This document shows, in pieces, positions 1 through 5,114 of a stretch of DNA of 6,939 nucleotides. How positions within the stretch are numbered: position 1 is the first letter of the stretch; every line of letters starts with the position of its first letter. Under the pieces are notes generated by a model. The model did no database searches and was not told the DNA's origin. It saw only the letters and a list, made by a program, of their open reading frames with translations. Position numbers and translations under genes: made by a program. This stretch comes from Ktedonobacter sp. (GTDB lineage Bacteria > Chloroflexota > Ktedonobacteria > Ktedonobacterales > Ktedonobacteraceae). The DNA is taken from the NCBI GenBank assembly GCA_003450555.1, contig DMFQ01000005.1, positions 1-6,939 of the forward strand, written 5' to 3'.

Positions 1-696
1 GCTTATGCCGACAGCCTGATTAAGAACGCGCCGGACCCGGTTTTTGTTTCTGACCTGGAAGGCAAGATACTCTCGGCCAATGATGCCGTTTACGAACTGT
101 TGGGCTTTCGTACCGACGAGGTGTTGGAGCAATCGCTCTCGCGCTTTATCAGTCCAGACGAGACGCGTGAGTTTACGGCTGCCCTGCGCGAGGTGATTGA
201 GCGCGGAGTCATCCGTAACACCCGATTAAATCCGCGCAGCGCCTCGGGAGAAATTATCCCAACGAGCTTGAATGCCTCAGCATTGCGAGACGCGGATGGG
301 AAGGTCATCGGCGCAATCGGCATTCTGCGTGACATGCGCGAACTGGATAAGGCCCTGGCCTATTCAGATAGTCTGATTAAGAACGCACCCGATCCCGTTT
401 TTGTTTCCGACCTGGAAGGCAAGATATTGCAGGCCAACGATGCTGTCTATGAACTGTTGGGTTTTCGTCCAGATGAAGTACTGGAGCAGTCACTTTCGCG
501 CTTTATTAGTCCAGACGAGACGCGTGAGTTCCTGGCGGCGCTGCGCGAGGTGATCAAGCGAGGAGTGACGCGCAATGCGCGGCTCAATCCGCTTAGCGCC
601 TCAGGAGAGGTTATTCCAACGACGCTCAATGCCTCCGCGCTGCGAGATGCCGATAGTAAAGTTATTGGTGCTATTGGTATCCTGCGTGATATGCGT
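1..696 (+). repeat. In-frame tandem duplication of a PAS domain, 357-nt (119-residue) period
   Basis: The codon series starting at 1 (A-Y-A-D-S-L-I-K) restarts at 358 (A-Y-S-D-S-L-I-K), giving a period of exactly 357 nt. Over the first 113 residues of each unit I count 11 substitutions, about 90% identity. Nucleotides diverge more, largely at third positions: about 10 and 13 differences in the first two 60-nt blocks. The second unit decays after RDMR into the coiled coil. The left unit begins exactly at the window edge, so the array may continue upstream. Confidence 0.9.
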
Positions 697-885
697 GCAT
701 ATGAGAAGGTGGTACGCGACCTACAGGAATCGAAATCTGAATTGCAGGAAAAAATCCTGGACTTGGAGAAGTTCGAAGAAGTGGTGGTGGGCCGTGAACT
801 CAAAATGATCGCGCTGGAAAAAGAGATTGAGAACTTAAAGCAGGAACTCGAGAAGGTCAATCGAGGACAGAGCAAATGGACCTAA
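1..885 (+). CDS. PAS-PAS sensor protein with C-terminal coiled coil and no kinase domain (5' partial)
   Basis: The frame is open from base 1, so the N-terminus lies outside the window and the first in-frame ATG (100) is internal to a PAS domain. Seen: 294 codons holding two complete PAS/PAC units, residues about 1-119 and 120-236. Each begins with a helix (LIKNAPDPV), continues with the core strands (VFVSDLEGKI) and YELLGF, and ends with the PAC strands (KVIGAIGILRDMR). A charged coiled coil follows (about 237-290), with the linker motif VVVGRELKMIALEKEIENL seen in many PAS kinases. TAA comes immediately after it, so no HisKA, HATPase, GGDEF or other effector is attached. PAS domains bind small ligands or cofactors and dimerise; the ligand cannot be read here. 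No transmembrane segment is visible in the part present, so it is probably cytosolic. Inferred: it passes its signal through the coiled coil to the kinase encoded next, whose start lies inside this gene. More PAS repeats may lie upstream. Confidence 0.88.
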   Translation, partial: AYADSLIKNAPDPVFVSDLEGKILSANDAVYELLGFRTDEVLEQSLSRFISPDETREFTAALREVIERGVIRNTRLNPRSASGEIIPTSLNASALRDADGKVIGAIGILRDMRELDKALAYSDSLIKNAPDPVFVSDLEGKILQANDAVYELLGFRPDEVLEQSLSRFISPDETREFLAALREVIKRGVTRNARLNPLSASGEVIPTTLNASALRDADSKVIGAIGILRDMRAYEKVVRDLQESKSELQEKILDLEKFEEVVVGRELKMIALEKEIENLKQELEKVNRGQSKWT

Positions 886-2030
886 AGGTAGGGGAAGCTC
901 TTGCGGCTGCATCTGAAACATCTCTGTTAAAAGAGATAGATTGGGAACAATTGCTGCTGGAGTACAATGACTTATTGGAACAGAAAAAGTCTCTGGAAAT
1001 GCGCGTTCATAAGAGTGAAGAGCGACGTCGTGCTCTCATGCATATCTTGAGTGACCTGAACAACGTCAATAAGAAGCTAGCTAACCAGCGCAAGGCTATG
1101 ATTCATATATTAGCCGACTACGAGCATGATCGTAGCCGCCTTGCCAGGCAGACCGAACGCCTGGATAACTCTCGCCGCGCTCTCATGCATATTCTTCAGG
1201 ATTCGCACAAGTCCAATCTACGCTTGGAGAGTAGCCGCAAGGCAATGATTCATATCATGAGCGATTTGAAAGTGACTACGGAGGATGTACAACAACGTGA
1301 ACACGAGCTACGCGAAAAGCAGGAACAGCTTGTGCAGGCTGGCAAGCTGGCAACGCTAGGAGAGCTTACTACTGGCGTTGCGCATGAACTCAATAATCCG
1401 CTGAACAACATTGGCTTGTTCATTGGCAATGTTATTGATCAGGTTGAACTCGGGAAGGCCGATCCACAACTTATCTTGCACGAACTACATAGCGCGATGC
1501 AGCAAGTTTACAAAGCAACAGAAATTATTTCGCACTTACGAACGTTTGGGCGTGCTGCTTCAGTGAGCCGAGAACCAGTAGCCATCAATCAAGTCATTGA
1601 GCGTGCTATCTCGTTGATGTATGAACAACTGCGTCTCCGGCAGATCGAGGTACAGCTCCATTTCTCCGCCGAAGATGTAATAGTGATTGGCAACGCGATC
1701 CAATTGGAGCAGGTCTTCATTAATCTCCTGTCGAATGCACGCGATGCTATGGCGGTTGTATTGCACAAGGTGATTACGATTACTTGTGTTCTCCATGACG
1801 ACGTGGTGGATATTTATTTTCGTGATACTGGCCCGGGAATACCGGTGGGATTTGAGCAGCGCATCTTTGATCCTTTCTTTACTACCAAGGATGTCGGAGC
1901 GGGTACTGGTCTCGGCCTTTCTATCACTTATGGCATTATCAAAGAACACCAGGGGAGTATCGCAGTCAAAAACCGCCCTGGTGAGGGGGCTCTGTTTTTG
2001 ATCCAGCTTCCACTGAAACAAGCATCATAG
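876..2030 (+). CDS. Cytoplasmic sensor histidine kinase, HPK4/NtrB-like, with long repetitive N-terminal coiled coil
   Basis: The 384-residue protein has no transmembrane segment or recognisable sensor domain. Residues about 30-155 are a long charged helix carrying four copies of a motif R-[RK]-A-[LM]-[MI]-H-I-[LM]-x-D. The kinase core follows: H box at 170-176 (HELNNPL, phospho-acceptor His170), N box around Asn283 and Asn287 ([12 protein letters not shown]), G1 DTGPGIP at 317-323, F box FDPFFTTK at 331-338 and G2 GTGLGLSI at 343-350. FDPFFTTK together with HELNNPL is typical of the NtrB-like HPK4 group. All residues needed for ATP binding and autophosphorylation are visible, so it should be active. 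The ATG at 876 overlaps the upstream PAS gene by 10 nt and has GAGGA at 863-867, a fitting ribosome site. That implies translational coupling. Inferred: the PAS protein supplies the input, and the receiver of the next gene accepts the phosphate. Confidence 0.93.
   Translation: MDLKVGEALAAASETSLLKEIDWEQLLLEYNDLLEQKKSLEMRVHKSEERRRALMHILSDLNNVNKKLANQRKAMIHILADYEHDRSRLARQTERLDNSRRALMHILQDSHKSNLRLESSRKAMIHIMSDLKVTTEDVQQREHELREKQEQLVQAGKLATLGELTTGVAHELNNPLNNIGLFIGNVIDQVELGKADPQLILHELHSAMQQVYKATEIISHLRTFGRAASVSREPVAINQVIERAISLMYEQLRLRQIEVQLHFSAEDVIVIGNAIQLEQVFINLLSNARDAMAVVLHKVITITCVLHDDVVDIYFRDTGPGIPVGFEQRIFDPFFTTKDVGAGTGLGLSITYGIIKEHQGSIAVKNRPGEGALFLIQLPLKQAS
1023..1316 (+). repeat. 49-residue internal duplication giving four heptad-phased RxAxxHIxxD motifs
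   Basis: Within the kinase, residues 50-98 (1023-1169) and 99-147 (1170-1316) are diverged copies of each other. Each has an 'RRALMHIL' half and an 'RKAMIHI' half. The motif alanines are residues 53, 74, 102 and 123, with spacings 21, 28 and 21, all multiples of seven. Thirteen bases (ctctcatgcatat) are identical at 1034-1046 and 1181-1193, so the duplication is still visible at DNA level. Confidence 0.85.
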
Positions 2031-2046
2031 AGAAGGTGATTTTAAT

Positions 2047-3282
2047 ATGAACAGATCATGTGTACTCATAGTAGATGATGACACCGCCTTATTGGAGGCA
2101 CTTCCACAAGCGTTAAATCTGCGGATAGAGGGCGTAGAAGTGCACATATCGGACACGGCTTTAGAAGCGCTCAAGCTCATTCGAGAACATGACTATGATG
2201 CCATTGTAAGCGACATTAAGATGCCTGGTATGGACGGATTGGCGTTGTTGGAGAAGATAAAAGAACTGCGACCAGATGTCCCTACACTCCTTATTACCGG
2301 CCATGGTGAGCATGATCTCGCTGTACGGGCTTTGAGGGGTGGAGCGTACGATTTCATCCAGAAGCCGATTGATCGTGACTACCTTGTGGCTGCATTGCAA
2401 CGCGCTATTCAAGTACACCAGTTGCGCAGCCGGGTATTTGAGCAGCAACTTGCTCTGGCCCTCCATGCCAAATCACTTGAGCGAATAGTACAGAAGCGAA
2501 CACACGAACTTGTTGAGGCGAACGCGACAAAAGATAAATTGTTGAAGATAGTCTCACACGAACTCAAAACGCCATTGACGAGTTTGAAGGGGATGACGCA
2601 GCTATTGCTTCGACAAAGTAAGAAGATCGATTCGGCAGAAGTGGTGAGCATGGGGCTGGAGGACATGGAGCGTTCATTGCGGCGCATAGAAGTACTGGTG
2701 AATGATTTGTTGGACACCTCACTTATTGAAACCAACATGTTCGTCTTGCATCGCAGGCGCTGTGATCTGGTGGAACTGTGCAGGCACTTAATAGATGAAT
2801 ATACGGCTGGAACGGGGCCTGAGCTTACTTTTGAAATTCCTGGCGAACCGGTTGAAGTAGAAGTCGACGCGGATCGCATCAGCCAGGTGATAATCAATTT
2901 ACTAACGAACGCGCGCAAGTATTCTCCCAAAGGATCTCCTATTACCGTGACGCTCCAGCAAGTAGGATATGAAGCGATAGTCTCAGTTCAAGATATGGGA
3001 ATTGGCATACCAGCCGATATGCAAGACAGTATTTTCGAGCAGTTCTTCCGTGTTCCAGGCGTTGAAGTACAGACAGGCTCCCATACCGGTTTAGGGCTGG
3101 GACTCTACATCTCGCGTAAAATCGCCGAGCGACACGGTGGGCATATCGATGTGGAGAGTGCGCCGGAGAATGGCAGTACGTTCTCTGTTGTTTTGCCTAT
3201 GTATGTCGACACCACAAACGATGAGGTAGATGCGGCGCAGTTGGCTCCCCATACGCAAGGAGTTTGGACGATCGCACATTGA
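2047..3282 (+). CDS. Response-regulator/histidine kinase hybrid (N-terminal receiver, HisKA, HATPase_c)
   Basis: The 411-residue soluble protein opens with a CheY-like receiver (about 4-122). It has acidic residues Asp10-Asp12, phospho-acceptor Asp56 in IVSDIKMPGMDG, switch Thr84 (LLITGHG) and Lys106 (FIQKPID), so every conserved receiver residue is present. A helical linker (about 125-162) leads to a HisKA H box (SHELKTPLTSL, His171). The ATPase domain has an N box at Asn284/Asn288 (VIINLLTNARKYSP), G1 DMGIGIP at 316-322, FEQFF at 330-334 and G2 GLGLGLYI at 347-354. HELKTPL with YSP is of the common HPK1 type, unlike the upstream kinase. The start at 2047 has AAGGTGA (2033-2039) seven bases ahead, and the gap from the previous stop is 16 nt, so one operon is likely. 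Inferred: phosphorylation of Asp56 by the upstream kinase controls this kinase. The last 20 or so residues form an unstructured tail. No output domain is present. Confidence 0.93.
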   Translation: MNRSCVLIVDDDTALLEALPQALNLRIEGVEVHISDTALEALKLIREHDYDAIVSDIKMPGMDGLALLEKIKELRPDVPTLLITGHGEHDLAVRALRGGAYDFIQKPIDRDYLVAALQRAIQVHQLRSRVFEQQLALALHAKSLERIVQKRTHELVEANATKDKLLKIVSHELKTPLTSLKGMTQLLLRQSKKIDSAEVVSMGLEDMERSLRRIEVLVNDLLDTSLIETNMFVLHRRRCDLVELCRHLIDEYTAGTGPELTFEIPGEPVEVEVDADRISQVIINLLTNARKYSPKGSPITVTLQQVGYEAIVSVQDMGIGIPADMQDSIFEQFFRVPGVEVQTGSHTGLGLGLYISRKIAERHGGHIDVESAPENGSTFSVVLPMYVDTTNDEVDAAQLAPHTQGVWTIAH

Positions 3283-3288
3283 TAGAAT

Positions 3289-3349
3289 TGGTAGGAGTAG
3301 TAGAGCACAAACTTACACATTTTGCTTTTGAGTATGTGATCTCCTACCA
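3289..3349. repeat. 9-bp perfect inverted repeat with 43-nt loop
   Basis: TGGTAGGAG at 3289-3297 is exactly complementary to CTCCTACCA at 3341-3349, and a G-U pair (3288/3350) can extend it. It begins seven bases after the stop of the receiver-kinase gene. The loop is long and no T run follows, so it is not a standard intrinsic terminator. It could stabilise the 3' end of the transcript or bind a protein. Confidence 0.5.
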
Positions 3350-3375
3350 GGTTGGGCCGCCGTCCGTCGTTTTGA

Positions 3376-3400
3376 AAAGAAGGACGATGATATCTTCTTT
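3376..3400. terminator. Possible bidirectional hairpin (AAAGAAG/CTTCTTT)
   Basis: AAAGAAG at 3376-3382 is perfectly complementary to CTTCTTT at 3394-3400, with an 11-nt loop. The stem is AT-rich, but its ends are A- and T-rich on both strands, as in weak bidirectional terminators between convergent genes. The low stem stability keeps confidence low. Confidence 0.3.
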
Positions 3401-3420
3401 AATAAAGCCGCTACCCGGCT
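3401..3420 (-). terminator. Probable weak intrinsic terminator of the regulator gene
   Basis: Read on the minus strand, AGCCG-GGTAG-CGGCT (3420-3406) forms a 5-bp GC-rich stem with a 5-nt loop, followed directly by TTATT (3405-3401). It begins eight bases beyond the TAG of the minus-strand regulator, where a terminator is expected. The short stem and interrupted T tract make it weak. Confidence 0.45.
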
Positions 3421-3428
3421 CAGGAATA

Positions 3429-4796
3429 CTACACTGCTCTTCTTTTTCTTTCATATGCCTGTTTGTAATACTTGAACGCTTCTTTCGTTTTACCTTGCTT
3501 TTCCAAAAGTTGTGCATAGAGCGCTGATTGGCTGGATTGCTCTGCAGGTAGGTTGAGTTCCTCTAACATTTCCAGTCCAGCAGCAAAATATTCATCTCCG
3601 TTTTCATACTTTGCTTGAGCATAGCATATACGTCCTCGCATGATTAAAGCATCACTCGTGATAAGTGTTCTCCCGGACGATTGAGCTAACTTACATGCCT
3701 TCTCTACGTACTGCTCTGCCTTCTCTACGTACTGCTCTGCCTCCTCCAAGTGATTGTTGAGAAGAAACCATTCCGCCAGGTTGGTCAGGATGCTGGCTTG
3801 AGTAAGCGCGTCCAACTCGTTGCTGTGGTGCTGTAAAACGCCTTCCAGGTATGTTCGCGCCTTCTCCTGATCACTCATCATGAGAGCTTGACCGAGATAG
3901 CGGTATATTTCGCTTTGTAAAGGCAAAGGCTTGCGCTGGTTTTGTAGTTCAATACATTTATAGAAAGAGATACTTGCTTGCTCATACTCTGATGCCGCGG
4001 AGTATTGAAGGGCGATATCTATGTATACTGCTTGAAGATGCTCGTGCTTATTGAGTTCTTCAATAATGGCGAGAGCCTGTTGAAACGCGTCAAGCGTTGA
4101 GTCATGGTCATTCAAATGAGCAAGGTGCTGTCCTAGCTGGTTATAGAGATGGCATAGGAAGAAAGGATCTTGCGGCTGCCTTTTCTCTACAAGCGCGAGA
4201 CAGTACTGATGAGTCTTCAGCGCTTGCATATAATCGCCCGTAGCCGCATATGCCATGCCCATAAGATTGCGGATAAGAAGGCTATTAGAGTCATCATTGC
4301 ACTCTTTCGCAATTATTTCTGCTTTAGCAAGTGCATCCATACATGCTTGCCATTGTGCTGTAAGAAGATAGGCCCAGCCAAGCAAATAGTGGTATCGTAT
4401 AAGATAGCTACCTCGCAATTTGTTAGTTGCAAGTTCCTCCAATTGGGTAATGGCCTTTGCCGCGGCACCTTGTAAAATGTGTGTGTGCGCTACAAGAATT
4501 TCCAGTTCAAATGCTGCGTCATCATTCTTTGCAGAGTTCATAGTGATACCTGTAGTACTATTACTTTGGGTATGAGAGGGTATTAATTCGGCTGAAGGAA
4601 GACCAAGACGTTGTGCCAGTATTTCTAGTGCGCGGAGAGAAGGGTGTATCTGGCCACGTTCGATTGCGGAAATATAGCTTACTGAAAATTCTGGTAGAGC
4701 AAGTTTACTTTGAGTTAATTTTTGGGCCAGCCGCTCTGCACGTATTTTAGCTCCAACAAATTGTCCTAGCTTGTTGTTGGTTTGGTCATCTGACAT
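3429..4796 (-). CDS. XRE-family transcriptional regulator with C-terminal TPR array (RRNPP-like architecture)
   Basis: This is a 455-residue soluble protein. Residues about 10-72 form a lambda-repressor-type helix-turn-helix, with LTQSKLA, the recognition helix in SVSYISAIERGQ, and PSLRALEILAQRLGLP. A polar linker (73-92) leads to about nine TPR-like helical hairpins, roughly at 95-123, 133-165, 174-206, 213-248, 253-286, 293-325, 332-373, 381-415 and 421-450. Examples are LGWAYLLTAQW and MGMAYAATGDYMQAL. HTH plus TPR is the layout of Rap/NprR/PlcR-type regulators, where the TPR superhelix binds a peptide or protein. No ligand can be assigned. ATG at 4796 is the only sensible start; ahead of it is a G-rich GGGGGGA (4807-4801, minus strand), an unusual Shine-Dalgarno only 4 nt away. 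The gene has its own promoter and stands alone. It faces the signalling cluster and diverges from the PAP2 gene, so it may regulate itself and possibly that neighbour. A 7-residue duplication lengthens one TPR helix. Confidence 0.9.
   Translation of the reverse strand: MSDDQTNNKLGQFVGAKIRAERLAQKLTQSKLALPEFSVSYISAIERGQIHPSLRALEILAQRLGLPSAELIPSHTQSNSTTGITMNSAKNDDAAFELEILVAHTHILQGAAAKAITQLEELATNKLRGSYLIRYHYLLGWAYLLTAQWQACMDALAKAEIIAKECNDDSNSLLIRNLMGMAYAATGDYMQALKTHQYCLALVEKRQPQDPFFLCHLYNQLGQHLAHLNDHDSTLDAFQQALAIIEELNKHEHLQAVYIDIALQYSAASEYEQASISFYKCIELQNQRKPLPLQSEIYRYLGQALMMSDQEKARTYLEGVLQHHSNELDALTQASILTNLAEWFLLNNHLEEAEQYVEKAEQYVEKACKLAQSSGRTLITSDALIMRGRICYAQAKYENGDEYFAAGLEMLEELNLPAEQSSQSALYAQLLEKQGKTKEAFKYYKQAYERKRRAV
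3697..3741 (-). repeat. Perfect 21-nt tandem duplication inside the TPR region
   Basis: The 21-nt unit at 3700-3720 is repeated without a mismatch at 3721-3741, and the three bases before it (gcc, 3697-3699) match the unit's end. In the protein this is AEQYVEK twice, residues 353-359 and 360-366, followed by the ACKLA of the original helix. The perfect identity suggests a recent slippage event that kept the frame and added two helical turns. Confidence 0.95.
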
Positions 4797-4837
4797 AGAA
4801 TCCCCCCGTTTATTGAAAACAAAAGTAATTGCGACCT

Positions 4838-4867
4838 ATTCTAAACTATTTTGGTGAGTTCTGTCAA
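4838..4867 (-). promoter_or_regulatory. Sigma70-type promoter of the XRE-TPR regulator
   Basis: On the minus strand there is a perfect -35 TTGACA (4867-4862) and a -10 TAGAAT (4843-4838, five of six consensus bases) with an 18-nt spacer; reading the -10 as TTAGAA gives 17 nt. Transcription would begin near 4831, leaving a leader of about 35 nt before the ATG at 4796. The spacer holds a short inverted repeat AACT-N9-AGTT (4844-4860 on the plus strand) that could be an autoregulatory operator. The operator idea is weak. Confidence 0.72.
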
Positions 4868-4930
4868 TAACTTAGTGTAATAAATGTTGTAGTCATATTT
4901 ATACAGTCACCTTGTGTTACAAATAGAATT

Positions 4931-4947
4931 GTGTAGTAATGTGTAGT
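4931..4947. repeat. Two GTGTAGT direct repeats spaced by one helical turn
   Basis: GTGTAGT occurs at 4931-4937 and 4941-4947, start to start exactly 10 nt. Related GTGTTAC (4914-4920) and GTGTAAT (4875-4881) lie nearby. The repeats are upstream of the regulator's -35 box and upstream of the PAP2 gene, so they could be protein-binding sites acting on either. In an AT-rich spacer, chance is a real alternative. Confidence 0.4.
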
Positions 4948-5003
4948 TAGGAGGCAAAGCGGCAAGTATGCTACAATTTGATGAGAACAGGCTCTTATAA
5001 CGC

Positions 5004-5030
5004 TTGACATTGCGCTGGTTAGTTTAGCCT
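5004..5030 (+). promoter_or_regulatory. Weak candidate promoter for PAP2-aroC
   Basis: A perfect -35-like TTGACA at 5004-5009 is followed by TAGCCT at 5025-5030 after a short 15-nt spacer, so the -10 is poor. Other -10-like boxes are TAAAAT (5042-5047) and TATACT (5097-5102), but neither has a good -35 at the right distance. The last would give an almost leaderless mRNA. A promoter is expected somewhere here because the upstream gene is divergent; its exact position is uncertain. Confidence 0.3.
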
Positions 5031-5068
5031 TGTTGATTCGTTAAAATATTGCTACCATTTTTTGATTG

Positions 5069-5094
5069 AGGCAGTAGCCGTTATTGGACTGCTT
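5069..5094 (+). other. Leader hairpin upstream of the PAP2 gene
   Basis: A-G-GCAGT (5069-5075) pairs with ACTGC-TT (5088-5094), including one G-U pair. Inside, CC (5078-5079) pairs with GG (5086-5087) past a two-base bulge, leaving the loop GTTATT. It lies 20 nt before the ATG and is not followed by a T run. It might influence translation or be incidental. Confidence 0.3.
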
Positions 5095-5114
5095 CGTATA
5101 CTGCTTATGAATGG

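Larger units (their letters stand above)
3283..3428. other. Convergent intergenic region rich in inverted repeats
   Basis: These 146 nt lie between the stop of the receiver-kinase gene and the stop of the convergent regulator gene. I see no coding potential or RNA gene. The region holds three inverted repeats: 3289-3297/3341-3349, 3376-3382/3394-3400 and 3406-3410/3416-3420. At least one probably ends transcription for each flanking gene, but none is a textbook GC-rich stem with a long T run. Confidence 0.6.
4797..5114. other. 318-nt AT-rich divergent intergenic region
   Basis: This separates the minus-strand XRE-TPR gene from the plus-strand PAP2 gene. It holds the regulator's promoter (4838-4867), two GTGTAGT repeats 10 nt apart (4931-4947), an AGGAGG (4949-4954) ahead of a 10-codon ORF (4968-5000), a TTGACA box (5004-5009) and a hairpin (5069-5094). 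No RNA gene or riboswitch fold is recognisable. The base composition is clearly more AT-rich than the flanking genes. Confidence 0.7.

Noticed and set aside
447..875. 142-codon open frame on the minus strand within the PAS gene
   Set aside because: Its translation is low-complexity, rich in Ser and Arg, and mirrors the repeated PAS domains on the other strand; a similar frame appears in each PAS copy. The plus-strand reading has clear domain homology.
828..885. Programmed -1 frameshift fusing the PAS protein to the kinase
   Set aside because: The kinase frame is open back only to a TGA at 828-830, but the overlap has no X-XXY-YYZ slippery heptamer, and the kinase has its own ATG with GAGGA upstream. 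Ordinary coupled reinitiation explains the overlap.
2409..2930. 173-codon open frame on the minus strand within the receiver-kinase gene
   Set aside because: It lies wholly antisense to an intact kinase core with all motifs, is Ser-rich without recognisable domains, and has no plausible promoter or ribosome site.
3264..3527. 87-codon plus-strand open frame spanning the convergent intergenic region
   Set aside because: It overlaps the 3' ends of two well-supported genes, has no Shine-Dalgarno, and its hydrophobic, Phe-rich translation is what the antisense of Lys/Glu-rich TPR codons produces.
3697..3741. CRISPR or minisatellite array
   Set aside because: Only two directly abutting copies without spacers, in frame within a TPR helix; it is a simple tandem duplication.
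4797..5114. tRNA, riboswitch or T-box leader in the long intergenic region
   Set aside because: I find no cloverleaf, no CCA end, no T-box sequence and no conserved riboswitch core; only short hairpins and AT-rich sequence.
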